Shown: positions 1 to 11,177, numbered from the stretch's first letter. The stretch: DNA of 64,000 nt from Echria macrotheca (GCA_030411725.1 MU839831.1:558001-622000); one strand, 5' to 3'. Numbers and translations are program-made. The notes: generated by a model not told the origin, from the sequence alone.

Positions 1-1
1 G

Positions 2-277
2 GGATCGTTCTTCCATTCGGGTATTTCCGAGTCGACTGGAGAAGTTCGCCTTAAGAATCCCGGTAACGGCACATATGGAGGGCCGGAGCGGTGGGAGAAC
101 ATTATGAAGGACGAGTTCCAGTTAATTCTGAAGGGGGTTCTCAAGTATACGCTCCCACTGAGCCAGCGAATCCGAACGGCCACGATATCAGGGAAGACGA
201 CGGTGAAGCCCAACGCAGCCAACGACCCGGCGATCCGCCCCAACAGCACCGAAGGCGGTGTTTCTATATCTTTTTAG
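2..277 (+). CDS. 3' end of an unidentified protein gene (partial)
   Basis: An open frame enters from the left edge and runs 91 codons to a TAG stop. The translated tail contains GGPERWENIMKDEFQ and KYTLPLSQRIRTATIS, mixed charged and hydrophobic residues followed by a Pro/Asn/Ser-rich end. Third codon positions are G/C-rich, as in the other genes here, and this frame looks more protein-like than the competing +1 frame, which is Arg/Gln/Pro-rich. I do not recognise the family, and the start and any upstream exons lie outside the window. It could instead be a last exon whose acceptor is within the first bases. Function not assigned. Confidence 0.45.
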   Translation, partial: GSFFHSGISESTGEVRLKNPGNGTYGGPERWENIMKDEFQLILKGVLKYTLPLSQRIRTATISGKTTVKPNAANDPAIRPNSTEGGVSISF

Positions 278-1291
278 CCCCAGCGACCGAGGTCAATGGC
301 GGCGTCCTGCGACCTATTCCAAATTTCTTTTGTTAATAAAGGGGGGGCCAGAGCGGGCGGACCCTTATTTTTGGTATTTTGAAAGCGATGCATGGCATTA
401 TGGGACCCAAAATCATATTTGAGGGGATTTTGTGCTTTTTTGGTGGGGACAGAGCGAGAGAGAGAGAGATGTGGGAGAAGGGAAGAATGGCGTTTTTGTT
501 GGATGGGCGGCGGGCGGAATCACAAAATTAAAGACTCACACACACAGAAGCGATTTCTGCATGACACTACACCATACCATACCATGCCACGCTACAATTC
601 CCCGGGCGGCCTGTTTGATGAGCTTGATTTCAACATGATGAATAGAAGCGGGGATTGTATTTATGAATTATACCAGATTTTTTTTCTCTTTTTCCTTTGA
701 AGGAAAGGGGTGAATGTGGATGTGGAAGGGGGGTGATTGAGAGGAGCAAAGTATGAGACAATCACTGCATACACGTTACACATTACACATGATCGAATAT
801 CCCTCTTTTTTTTTCATTTTTCATTTTCCCCGGGGTCTTGATGATGGTGGTATGTATGATTTTGATGACTTGGGCTTTTTCATTCAAGGTGTGTGATGTT
901 TGTGTTTTTAATACGGTATTGGATATGTGTTTTCGATGGGATGGATATATCAGTCGTGAGAATGGATGGATTTGCGCAAAAAGAGAGGATACTTTAGATT
1001 GGGGGGTTGGATTTGGGTTTGGGTTCATAGATGGATGGGATATCGGTACGACGGACTCGGGGGTTGGTTTGTTTGTTGGCTGATTGGATAGATGGTTGGT
1101 TTGTTGTTGGATGGGTGGGTAGGTGGGTATTTCATGGGACAAGATAGCAGTAATGTGTACGGAGTAGTCTTGTGGCTTAGGTTAGGTTATGGAAAGTAGA
1201 GGGGGTGGTTGAGAAGCGGGAGGGGGAGGAGAGAGATTGGTTGGTGTCGGGGAGTAAGGAAGTGAGTGGTTTGGCGGTCAATGGAGAGGAC

Positions 1292-1320
1292 GGGGGGGGG
1301 GGGGGGGGGGGGGGGGGGGG
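1292..1320. repeat. G29 homopolymer tract
   Basis: Twenty-nine consecutive G on the plus strand, about 85 bp before the N gap. Long G/C tracts recur in this window and are probable sequencing or assembly weak points. Confidence 0.95.
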
Positions 1321-1405
1321 TACCCTGAGGCGGGGGGTTGTTGCGTGCGGCGGGGTGGGGGCGGGTCTTAGTGGTGTGGGCGGATCACAAACCAACACCC
1401 AACAC

Positions 1406-1415
1406 NNNNNNNNNN
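1406..1415. other. Assembly gap (10 N) abutting a C19 tract
   Basis: Ten N bases followed directly by 19 C (1416-1434). The round number of Ns next to a homopolymer suggests a placeholder gap; the true length is unknown and the two sides may be joined in the wrong register. Confidence 0.95.
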
Positions 1416-1507
1416 CCCCCCCCCCCCCCCCCCCGCGGCGGGAGCAAAGGAGAATCGGCATGATTTTGTATCTAGAGGTGAGGTAGCTGATAAGTGGGCT
1501 GGGTACT

Positions 1508-1538
1508 TATCCATCCATCCACACACACACACACACAC
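1508..1538. repeat. CATC/CA microsatellite
   Basis: Three CATC-like units run into about nine CA dinucleotides. Simple repeat with no gene context. Confidence 0.85.
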
Positions 1539-1900
1539 CCTATCTTTGCTGTGCCTGTTTTCGATTTTTGGAGATGGGGTTGGTAGGTACTCTGATGCTC
1601 CGTAGCCTACTCCTGCTTACACTCCATCCCATGGGACAATGGAACAGGACATTGAGCATCGTATTTCCGAGATGGAAGAAACGGAATCAGTTTTTGGTTT
1701 CAATGCTGGGAGATGTCATTGTTGCTCCAGTAGCCTTCTGCTTCCCCAAGCGCCCCGTGGACAACAGTGCAGACACTGGGCACCAGATTCCAAGATTACG
1801 GAAACGGAACCAGTCACAAGGCCAAACAAGCCACTCTGCATCACAACTGAGTATTAACCAAGATATATTATTCCCTCCCACACAATGCCAGTCTAGTCTA

Positions 1901-3194
1901 TCACGCCTCAATCTCATCCTCCTTCCACTCCGCCGTCTTGGCAACCGCCGTCCCTCCCCCAACCACACGCCCGCCCTGCTTCCGCTTCACGCGACACCGC
2001 ATGCCGACCTGCTCGTCAAACACAAACCGCCACAGCACATACACCCAGCTCTCATGGCGCGGCAGCTCGTCATAGAATTCCTTTGCGATCCTATTCAAAA
2101 CCGGCAGGCGGGTCCAGGGAATCGCGGGAAAGTCGTGGTGCTCGTTATGTAAGCCCACATTATAGGTAAAAAAATTCAGCGGGCCGTAGTAGCTGTACGT
2201 CTCGGGGATGGGAATGTGGTTGGCCGGGTCGCGGGCCGTCGGTGTGATTGTTTCGTACACGTAGTGCTCGGCTATGAAGTGGCCGGCTGTCGGGTGCAGT
2301 GAGCCGGCCAGGAAGGATGAGAGGAGCAGGTAGAGTAGCGAGTTTATGCTGAAGTAGCTGGGGAGTAAGGTGACGAGGGCGTAGTCGAAGGCGAGTTGGA
2401 CGGCTACATTCACCAAGTGGACCCAGGTCATTGGGATCTGATAGACCATCATGGGGCGGAGGGCGTAGAAGAAGATCTGGAAGGTGCAGAAGAAGGCCTT
2501 GCCGAGGATGGAGTCAAGGAATACAGCCTCGAAGGCGGTGGGGAGGTCGGTGTCGAGGCCATCGACGCCGAGGGACTTGTGGTGGGTTAGGTGGTAGGGC
2601 TGTTTCTGTTAGTTTGTCTTTTCGTATTCTTTCGGTGTTGGTACTAACCCTAAAGGATGCGCTATAGGGAACGGCGATCGGGAGATTCGCAAAGATGGCA
2701 AATAGTCGGTTCGCCAAGGGTGATCGGAAGGCCAGGTTGTGCGAGATCTCGTGGATGGCTAGGAAGAGATTCTGGTTCGAGGTGGCGCCAAAGACGTATG
2801 CGACGGCCCAGAATTTCCACGACCAAAAAGGAGTGTCACGCAACAGGTGGGCGAGCAGGATCTGGAGGGAGACGACGCCGGCGACGACATATTTGGTCAG
2901 TGGTTCTGGCCCGCAGAGCTTGGTGACCTGTGAGCAAGACGTTAGCTGTGGTCAATTGGTTTCCCAGGCAATATTCAGACGTACCTCGGGATGCGCCTTG
3001 ATGATGGCCAGTCGTCTGGTCCTGTGCGGCTCCTCGGTGTAAGTCCAGAAGAAGTCGCGGTACTTTGTCTCGAGAGCGTCGTGCTCGGCGGTCGCCGCCG
3101 CAGTTTCGGCGGGGGTGGTTTTTGGTTTGCCATTGGCGGCGCCGTTCGCCTTCTGCGACGACGTCTTCGTCACTGAAGTCGCCGAGGGAGCCAT
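1901..3194 (-). CDS. Sphingolipid delta(4)-desaturase (dihydroceramide desaturase)
   Basis: Membrane di-iron desaturase that introduces the trans-4 double bond into the sphinganine part of ceramide in the ER, a step toward fungal glucosylceramide. Three exons (3194-2985, 2927-2649, 2599-1901) give 395 residues, the usual size for fungal DEGS proteins. The three histidine boxes are present: HEISH (129-133), HLTHH (166-170) and HNEHH (314-318), with hydrophobic segments between and after them. The motif YHLTHHKSLGVDG spans the second splice junction, which fixes that intron exactly. The first 50 residues are Ala/Thr/Ser-rich, then comes the DES-type YRDFFWTYTEEPH block. The C-terminus is Lys/Glu-rich. 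The start chosen is the first ATG in frame before the conserved block. Family assignment is firm; the delta-4 rather than C4-hydroxylase activity is inferred from similarity. Confidence 0.93.
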
Positions 3195-5476
3195 TCCAAA
3201 GTTCCTACACGCGAGAAGCGACAGAAACCCAGAGCTGGGCAAGATGTTGGGACAGTCTCCCGTCAATTCGGCTCGAGAAAGTTGAGAGATGCGGTGGCTG
3301 CCGACGGGCCAAGCGGGGCATTTCGGTGAATGGAACCAATCAGGAAGGCGGGGAGACCCATGTTCTTGGTAAGGGGCATCGTTCCAGATCCTGGTCCTGT
3401 GGCCTGTTGCAGTCCAGAATCGATCCATTTGACAACGAGATGAATTGGGCAGTTCGGACGCTGATTTCAAGATTCCTGAATGGACGCAACATCATGTAAA
3501 GCAACCGTGGGGGCAAATTTTGTTGCATATCCTACGCCAATTATGTCTGCTTTCACAGGCCACAGCTATTTCTGAGGCTCTCGATGTCAGCCGGGATACT
3601 GAATGGCCAAGCCAAGCCGCCTCTGTGCCAGCATCCGCATTCTAGCCCTGTTGAGGCAGTTGACCCCAGATTCCTATGTCCCGTTCCGCCCTTCGCGATG
3701 AGTTTTGTGCCCAATATCGCCCAACAAGTCGCCTCAGCCAACCTTGGAAGTCCTAGACCTATCGCGGGAGAGCAACTGTGGCCCGTCATCCTCCAGTTGC
3801 CACATGCCACAGTCTAGAAATCGCAAGTCAAGAATCTTAGAGGTAGGTGATGGTCAGGCAAGCTCTGCAGAGTAACCACGTTAGCCAGCGTGAGAGACAT
3901 ATAGAGAATTAGGTGCCGAGTTAGGTAGATATTCTGTACTGATGCTGGATCAAGACTGACCTCGTGTCAATAGAGAGGGTTTCCACCGCTCGCATTACTT
4001 GTTGACTGAGGATTTGGACCATAGGTAGATGCCTGGTTGCCTAGGCGGCCTTTTGTTCCCCCAAGAAATCACATTCAAGGAGCCTTTCAGTCTATTATTC
4101 GCCCGGTGAATTAGGACATCGATACCCACGAGATACAGCTTCACATGTGACTATGGACCAAATCCTCTTGTACGATGTCCGAGAAGGCGTTGGTGCAATA
4201 ACCAGGCATGACAGACGGGCCACAGATTGCGCACTCAGCACACTGCCCTTTCAGATTTGTCACAAGTCCAGACCCGGTTATCCATATAGTCAGACGCATA
4301 GCGGGCCACGGTCAGCTGCCTTGCTATAGCCACCGTGCACGGACGTCTTCCACTGTGTAAGATCCATTCAGGGGTATAAACAAAGGACTACACTCTAGTC
4401 AAATCGCGTTCTATAGTAAACTATACTCTCTTATACGGCCCCAATGTCCAAATCTCGTGAGGCTGCAACGTCATCAATTTCCAGCCGCACACTGGCACCT
4501 GAGAAGCAATCGCCTCGGATCACAGGCGGATAAGGCGGCCTGTAGCTGATAGACGTTTGCACTTTCCTCGATTGTCTCGCCCTCATAAAGCAAGACCAGC
4601 GCGGAAAATCCGCCAAGTTCCCGCCAATCTCGGCCTATAGCGCACCATGAAATTGCAGGTATCCGCGAGAAAGACGGGACAGCGACAAATCAGTCGGTCA
4701 TGACCGCCGAGTTCCGCCATCCCACACAAGCATTAATTCTTCCCTCCCGCTGCTCGATCCTTCTTCTCTCTTTTGCCACGCAACTAAACTTCAAGTTTTT
4801 CTTGACAGTCCGCATCACAGGCTTCGAGATTGCCAGTCCTGACAGGCATCCATCTCAGGTACGTCTTACTGACGCATGTCTTCCTTGCGCCTGTTCGTCC
4901 ATCATCATCATCTTCTTCTCATTCTTCCTCCTCCTCTTCTTCATCCATCTTCCTTACTCGTCCTCATCAGCGTGCCTCTTTCGCTCCTTCTGATCAGTTA
5001 TCCTCTCCCTCTCACGTCGCGCCTTCCGATTGATTTCAGTTTCTGCCCCTCCTCTCAGGCAGACCCTCGCGCTTGATTTTGAGTGAACTCTTCTAACGCG
5101 AAGCAGCTTTCCGAACTCCAACCAAACTCCAGTAACAAGTAAGTTTTTCCTTTTTCTTTCTCTCGCCTGAGCGTCTTCCTGCAGTCTTTCTGGATCTTAG
5201 GGAATGGCCTCATACACTTGAATATCCCGCGGATCGCACCAAAATCGTGGGCAGTATACATTGTCGCGATTCAAATCTCGAGACCATTTCCCAAGTCCCT
5301 CTCACTTTTGTTTCCCTTTTCCTCTCACTTTAATACCAAGTCTTCAGAAGGAAGTTGCTCCGGTCTCCAACAAGCAGCTTCTTCCTGACCGCTGTATTAT
5401 CGCCGTTATCCTCGCCATTTCTCCTGGCTTGACACTGACCGACGTCGTGACACTATAGATCGCGAAACCCGCAACC
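3195..5476. other. Long intergenic region, includes 5' leader of the zinc-knuckle gene
   Basis: No gene seen between the desaturase start and the next ATG. Bases 4890-5060 are pyrimidine-rich (TCATCA, CTCCTC runs), typical of a fungal 5' leader for a highly expressed gene. GTACGT at 4860 and GTAAGT at 5138 are candidate donors for 5'-UTR introns, with TATAG near 5456 as a possible acceptor just before the ATG; this is not proven. TAGGTA-type motifs occur at 3842, 3918 and 4023. Confidence 0.55.
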
Positions 5477-7107
5477 ATGTCTCAGTGGAGCCACGGTGAT
5501 GATTTCGGCGCACCCGTCTCTGAGGAGAACTGGGGCGGAGGTGGCGCTAGCTTTGCTGCCGCTGATGATACTGGTTTTGCTGCTACCAATGGTGATAACG
5601 GAGAAAACCATGAAGGCAATGGAGACCGCGCCTGCTTCAACTGTGGCCAGACTTGGTAAGCATCTTCAGAATCCTTTTTTCCATGGCGCTAACATCATTC
5701 TCAAGCCATATCAAGGCTGAGTGTCCCGAGCCGCGTCCCGAGGGCAGTGGAGATCGTGCGTGCTTCAACTGTGGCCAGACCGGGTAAGAACCATTCGGAA
5801 TCATTCTTTTCATGATGCTAACACCACTATCAAGCCATATGAAGTCTGAATGCCCGGAGCCGCGTGCCGAGCGCGTTCTCGACGGACCTTGCCGCACCTG
5901 CGGTGAGGAGGGTCACCGCTCCAATGAGTGCACCGGTGCCAAGAAAATCGATCGCAGTCATCTCCCTGACATGTCTATCGAGGAGGCTTGGGATGCCATC
6001 GTCAAGGCAGTCGCTGAGGAGGACCTCTTCGACGTGAAGGAGGCCATTCAGGTTTATCTCAAGTCATCGCCTGAGACCACGTACGCCGAGCTTGAGAAGG
6101 CCTTCCGGGCGCAGAGCCTCAACCTTTATCTCATTGCTGTGACGCGCGAGCTGCCTCCGACGTTCACCAACATGGATCTCCAGGGAAACATGGAGAAGAA
6201 GTATACCGTCACCTATCGCTTCCAGTGGGCCCCGCCCCGTCCTCGTGACCGCGAGACATGGCCCAAGGACGCCGACGAGAACATGGAGCGTCTTGCTGAT
6301 GCTGGTGAGGCCACTGATCGCGGAAAGTCCAAGTGCAAGAACTGCGACGAGATTGGCCACATCGCAAAGGCGTGTCCGCAAGAGAAGGTTGAGAAGGAGA
6401 ATCCCAACCTCATCAAGTGCTTCAACTGCGATGGCGAGGGCCATCGTGTCCGCGACTGTACGTTTCTGCCTATCCCGGGAGAAATGATAACGAGTGCTGA
6501 CCACTACAGGCCCGATCCCCCGTGTGGACAAGTTTGCTTGCAAGAACTGTGGCCAGGGCGGTCACAAAGCCAGCGAGTGCACTGAGCCCCGTTCTGCTGA
6601 GAACGTCGAGTGCCGCAAGTGCAACGAGAGTAAGTGGTCGATAGTTCTCATCGCTGGGACACATGGCTAACTGATTATAGTGGGACATTTCTCCCGTGAT
6701 TGTCCTTCGGCTCCCGCTGATGCGGGAATCTGCCGCAACTGCGGCGGTGAGGGACACATGGCCAAAGACTGCACTGAGCCTCGCCAATTCAAGTGCCGCA
6801 ATTGCGATGAGTACGGACATGTCAGCAAGGAGTGCCCCAAGCCTCGCGACAGTAAGTTGTGATTTTTAATTGCTCATCGGATGCTAACAACGTAACAGTC
6901 ACCCGCGTAAAGTGCAATAACTGTGACCAAATGGGTCATTACAAGTCTCGTTGCCCTAACCCGCCCAAGGAGGCAGAGATCGCGCCCGACGCCGACTTCG
7001 GTGGTGATGGCTTCGCGACCGAGACCGTCACCGAGGAGAAGGCCGAAGGCTCGGGCGAAGCCGCCTGGGGTGCTGCTTCCTTCACTGTGACTGCTGGTGG
7101 CTGGTAA
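5477..7107 (+). CDS. Ten-repeat CCHC zinc-knuckle protein (GIS2/CNBP-like nucleic-acid binder)
   Basis: Probable single-stranded nucleic-acid-binding protein. Six exons (5477-5655, 5706-5783, 5835-6457, 6510-6629, 6681-6851, 6899-7107) give 459 residues. Ten CX2CX4HX4C knuckles are readable: CFNCGQTCHIKAEC, CFNCGQTGHMKSEC, CRTCGEEGHRSNEC, CKNCDEIGHIAKAC, CFNCDGEGHRVRDC, CKNCGQGGHKASEC, CRKCNEMGHFSRDC, CRNCGGEGHMAKDC, CRNCDEYGHVSKEC and CNNCDQMGHYKSRC. A helical, non-knuckle block of roughly 130 residues sits between knuckles 3 and 4. Every junction restores a knuckle, which supports all five introns. Knuckle 1 has Cys where the others have Gly before the His. The first two knuckle exons and their introns are a tandem duplication (reported separately). 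It resembles yeast Gis2 and S. pombe Byr3 but is much longer, so orthology is uncertain. Confidence 0.9.
5621..5876 (+). repeat. Tandem duplication of an exon-intron unit, 2 x ~128 bp
   Basis: Unit A starts at 5621 and unit B at 5749. Each holds the end of one exon, a complete ~50 nt intron (5656-5705 and 5784-5834) and the start of the next exon. Donor sites are offset by exactly 128 bases and acceptors by 129, and intron bodies still align (AGAATC../GGAATC.., GCTAACA, TCAAG acceptor). Confidence 0.88.
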
Positions 7108-7401
7108 ATAGTCCTCGGGGAGTTGAGGGCCAATCAGTATTTTGGTTCGGCAACAGATTTCGAGAGCTTGGACGGTGAAGGTCTGGTCGCCGTCGGGATT
7201 TTGGGCCAATGGGCATTTAGAACGGATGGTTCTCCAGATAGTTCGGTAGTTTAGAGTCCAAGCAAAAAAGTGTTGCCACTTATTTTGACGACGGAATGAG
7301 TGATAATGATGACGGGAAAAGATGTGACTTGTTTGAAGATCTCGGCTGACTTTGCTCTCAGGTTGTCCAGAAGCGAGAGTGAAATGGAATAAGACGAGGG
7401 T

Positions 7402-8367
7402 TCATTTCGTCAGAATGCCGTACACATGGGGAAGAGTAAAGTACCAAGGCTCCTGGGGCGGCTGGACGAGGTCGAACTTGGACCACGGCCCGGCGGCCTT
7501 GAGATGGCTGAGGGTGTCGCGACGGATATTGCACCCGCCGATGCAGTGAGGCCAAAACAGATTAACAAAGGCTAATAATCAAGTCAGTTCTCTTTTTCAT
7601 TCTGGATGGAAAGATAAATACTCACCCTGATACAGATTCATACCCCAGCCCTGCTCCCGGAACGCCCTGACGTGCTCGTAAACATACCATCGTCCACCGG
7701 GCTTGAGCGTGCGATATATCTGGGCAATATTCTCCGCCGGATCGGGGATGCTGCACAGGCAGAGGATGGAGACGATACAGTCCACGCTCGCCTCGGGGAT
7801 GCGGCCCGTCGCGAGCGCGTCCTGGATGCCGAGGGGCACGATCTCGTAGGTTTCTTGCAGGCCTGCCGCGGCGATTTCGGACCGCAGCGCGGCGTGGACC
7901 GAGGGGTTCGGCTCGACGCCGTAGATGTGGGTTATGCGCGAGCGGTGGCCCGCGGAAGAAGCAGGTTGGTCCTGGTCCTTGGAGTCCTTGGGAGGGGAGA
8001 GGAGGGAGACCATCATGCCTGAGCCCGGGCCGATTTCTAGGATGACGCCGCCGATGCCGGGGGTTGTTGAGTCCGTGGACGAGGTGAGGATGGTCCCGCC
8101 CGATACGAGACCCGAGAGGAGGGGGGTTACGCGCGGCCCGGAGGCCGTGCGGACTTGGGGACCGACGTAGGACCAGAAGCGGGCGAACCAGAGGGGTTGG
8201 AGGGACTGGAAGGAGAGGAGGGTGCGCAGGGAGTGAGACTTGAGGAGGGGGGTGATGGTGCCGGGGAGGTAGGAGAGGGAGAGGGCCATGAATTGCCAGG
8301 GCTCTAGGAGGTGGGTTAGGAGTTCGCGGAGGGGCGGGCGCGGGTGGGAGGTGTAGTTTGCTGCCAT
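7402..8367 (-). CDS. METTL7/TMT1-like SAM-dependent methyltransferase
   Basis: Class I methyltransferase, two exons (8367-7626, 7571-7402), 303 residues. Motif I reads VILEIGPGSGMM (108-119), followed by HIYGVEPNPS, the acidic end of the second strand, then SVDCIVSILCLCSIPD and LKPGGRWYVYEHV, the motif IV/post-motif region. The N-terminus has hydrophobic stretches (WQFMALSLSYLPG) that could anchor it to a membrane, as in METTL7. The C-terminal exon carries HCIGGCNIRRDTL, like the DGC-x-LTR segment of METTL7 proteins. It ends 295 bp from the convergent zinc-knuckle gene. Substrate is unknown: human relatives methylate thiols, but fungal members are not characterised to my knowledge. Confidence 0.85.
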
Positions 8368-9180
8368 TTTTGGTTTTTCTTTTCGGATGGGTTACGGGTT
8401 ATTTTTGGTGGTAAATGGGGTTGAAATTTATGGGCCCTGGATTGGTGCCTCCTTTTGGTTTGGCAGGAGACAGGAAGGTATTCCCAGATTTCCTTTCTGG
8501 TGGGGTGTGTGGTTCAGGAGGAAGTTTAGTCGGGTTGGACGATTTCGGGGAACACCCCTTTTCTTCTCTCAACCAACCGGGGGAATTATCCCTCCGTCTC
8601 AATCGAGTCGCGGTGAGTTAGCGAATTGGCGAGCGGTGGTGCTGGAGCTTAACGACGCTGAGGATTCATCAGGCAACGAAATCTAGAGAGTGGACGAAAA
8701 GGGGAAACAAACACCAAACATATTCCGGGCGTTCGTTAAGATACCGAATACCCTAACCCTCCCTTCCGTCTACGTCCCACCCGAAATGGCGCAACTATCC
8801 CGGCCCGTTCCTCGGCCGCGCCAGGATGATGGCGGCATTGAGAAACCCACTCGTTAGTGTTTGAGCGGTGATCTCACGGCTGCTTCATCGTCGTAAATCG
8901 CTCCATCTCATTCTCTCTCGAACTTCTTAGGATACACTCCATTTTCATCGCTCAGCATTGCGTTTTCAGCGTCGTCGATACCCTCTGTTTTTTGTCCCTC
9001 TACGAATTCCCCAATCAAGCTAGCTAGCTCCACCAAAACTTTTATTCCCGAGAACTGAAGAGACGAATCCGCTGCTGAGACAAAAGCTGTGATACCCACC
9101 CACACCATCCATCCACACTCACACCGCAGCCAGCTAATCGGAGGAGCAGCTGTCGTGAACTGCTTAAGGCAAAAATCCCG
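8368..9180. other. Divergent intergenic region between methyltransferase and acyl-CoA synthetase
   Basis: Promoter space for two genes reading apart. One CCCTAACCCT at 8751-8760 resembles a telomere repeat unit but is single. No tRNA or coding exon seen. Confidence 0.5.
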
Positions 9181-10740
9181 ATGGCCACCCTCCAGACGGC
9201 CATCCACGGCGACGGCGGGGCCGTAGCCGTCATCGTCCCGGCGCGGCCCGGCGTCGAGGCTGTGACCGCGACCTACCACGACCTGCTCGCCGAGGTCGCC
9301 CGGTTCCAGGCCAAGCTGGCCGCCCTCGGCGTCGGTAAGGGGGCAGCCGTGTCCATCGCGACGGTCAACTCGTACGAGTTCATCGTGTCCTTCCTCGCAG
9401 CGGCCTGGCAGCGCGCCGTGGCGGCGCCACTGAACCCGGCCTACAAGCAGGACGAGTTCGAGTTCTACATCGACGACGTCAAGTCGGCCGTCGTGCTCGT
9501 CCCCCGCGGCGCGTACTCCGCCAGCAGTCCCGCCGTCAAGGCCGCTCAAAAGTTCAAGGCCGCCATCGCCGAGTGCTACTGGGACGCCTCTCGCAGAGAA
9601 GTCACCCTCGACATCAAGGAGCGCGGCCAGCTCGAGGGGACGCCCAAGCAGCCTCTCCTGAAAGCCGAGCCAGAAGATGTCGCCCTGGTGCTGCACACGA
9701 GCGGAACGACTTCCCGACCCAAGGTTGTCCCGCTCTCGCACCGCAACCTGACGCGGACCATGGCCAACATCAAGGCGACGTACCAGCTCATGCCGGCCGA
9801 CCGCACCATGCTGGTCATGCCGCTCTTCCACGTCCACGGGCTGCTATGCGGCCTCCTCGCGCCCTTCTACTCAGGCGGCTCCGTCATCGTGCCGCCCAAA
9901 TTCTCCGCCACAGACTTCTGGCGCGACTTTGCCGTCCACGGCGCGAACTGGTACACCGCCGTGCCCACAATCCACCAGATCCTACTCAAACACCCTGCCC
10001 CCAGCCCACTGCCGCACATCCGCTTCATCCGCTCCTGCTCCTCCCCGCTGTCGCCCACGGTCTTCCACGCCCTCGAGGCGGCCTACAAAGCCCCGGTCCT
10101 CGAAGCCTACGCCATGACCGAGGCCGCGCACCAAATGACCTCCAACCCCCTCCCGCCCGGGAAACGCAAGCCCGGCACCGTAGGCATCGGCCAGGGCGTC
10201 GAGGTGGTGATCCTCGACGACGCAGGCAACCCCGTATCCCCGCCGGGCGCCGAGGGCGAGATCTGCATCCGCGGCGAGAACGTGACGACCGGGTACCTCA
10301 ACAACCCGGCCGCCAACGCGTCTGCCTTCACGGCCTCTGGCTATTTCAGGACGGGCGACCAGGGCCGCAAGGACGAGGACGGGTACGTGGTGATCACGGG
10401 CCGCATCAAGGAGCTGATCAACAAGGGTGGCGAGAAGATCTCGCCCATCGAGCTGGACAACGTGCTCGCGCGCCACCCGGCCGTCGGCGAGGCTGTCAGT
10501 TTTGCCGTGCCCGATGAGATGTACGGCCAGGAGGTCGGGGTTGCCGTGGTCCTCAAGCCCGGGGCGGCGCTGAGCAAGGACGAGCTCAGGGCGTGGGTCG
10601 GCGAGCGGCTTGCGCGGTTCAAGGTGCCCAAGCACATTTACTTTACTGATGTCATGCCCAAGACGGCTACGGGCAAGATCCAGCGGCGGATTGTGGCCGA
10701 GACTATGCAGAAGCAGGACGCGAGGACGTCCAAGCTGTAG
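9181..10740 (+). CDS. PCS60: Peroxisomal AMP-forming acyl-CoA synthetase (Pcs60/oxalyl-CoA synthetase family)
   Basis: Adenylate-forming enzyme that activates an acid with ATP and CoA; yeast Pcs60 and plant AAE3 use oxalate. Single exon, 519 residues. The phosphate loop is LHTSGTTSRPKV (171-182). Next come YAMTEAAHQMTSNPLPPGKRKPGTVG, close to the Pcs60 signature, and YFRTGDQG and INKGGEKISP. The catalytic lysine lies in PKTATGKIQRR (K499). The protein ends in SKL, a perfect type 1 peroxisomal targeting signal. The gene is intronless and extremely GC-rich, so antisense and shifted frames stay open for over 250 codons; these are not real. Convergent with RPP1. The oxalate substrate is inferred from the family. 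Confidence 0.92.
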   Translation: MATLQTAIHGDGGAVAVIVPARPGVEAVTATYHDLLAEVARFQAKLAALGVGKGAAVSIATVNSYEFIVSFLAAAWQRAVAAPLNPAYKQDEFEFYIDDVKSAVVLVPRGAYSASSPAVKAAQKFKAAIAECYWDASRREVTLDIKERGQLEGTPKQPLLKAEPEDVALVLHTSGTTSRPKVVPLSHRNLTRTMANIKATYQLMPADRTMLVMPLFHVHGLLCGLLAPFYSGGSVIVPPKFSATDFWRDFAVHGANWYTAVPTIHQILLKHPAPSPLPHIRFIRSCSSPLSPTVFHALEAAYKAPVLEAYAMTEAAHQMTSNPLPPGKRKPGTVGIGQGVEVVILDDAGNPVSPPGAEGEICIRGENVTTGYLNNPAANASAFTASGYFRTGDQGRKDEDGYVVITGRIKELINKGGEKISPIELDNVLARHPAVGEAVSFAVPDEMYGQEVGVAVVLKPGAALSKDELRAWVGERLARFKVPKHIYFTDVMPKTATGKIQRRIVAETMQKQDARTSKL

Positions 10741-11177
10741 ATATGGGACGTGCAGCACGCCGTTGCGGAGTACATATGGGTTTTGCGCTTGCATAAAATA
10801 GATCTAGACTGCTGGTCAGGGGTGCATCCGGTTGGTAGATGTACATATGAATTTTGTCGTCATGGCTCGTGTTGACCGATATGAGCGTTGTTATCATGAT
10901 TCGAGTTGACGAACATGTTCCAAAGTTTACCAGAACTCTGCCGCTGGCTTGCCCACCAACTATGCCACCTTGCGCCTCGATTATTCACATGCCTGCAGTC
11001 ATGGGAACCACTTTTTGTTCAGGTTGCTCTTCAAATTCCCTAGCAAGCTACGCCGATGAACCAGGACCCCTGATATCATAAACCTCCATCCCTTTCGTCG
11101 TGAGTGCGAGGTACCGTCGCAGATCCATGCAGATTTTAGAAGAACACAGGAAAAAGAGACAAGCAAAGACGCTGCGC
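10741..11177. other. Convergent intergenic region (3' UTRs)
   Basis: Shared 3' flank of the acyl-CoA synthetase and RPP1. No gene seen. Confidence 0.6.

Larger units (their letters stand above)
278..1900. other. Low-complexity intergenic region
   Basis: No credible gene. It holds (ATGG/TTGG)-type degenerate repeats around 1030-1130, a long G tract, a gap of Ns, a C tract and a CA microsatellite. The short open frames here are simple-sequence artefacts. Confidence 0.7.

Noticed and set aside
8751..8760. Telomere-like CCCTAACCCT
   Set aside because: Single unit inside a gene-rich region with genes on both sides; no array.
9573..10794. Long open frames on both strands over the acyl-CoA synthetase (314 and 270 codons)
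   Set aside because: Arg/His/Pro-rich translations without motifs; caused by GC-rich third codon positions of the true gene.
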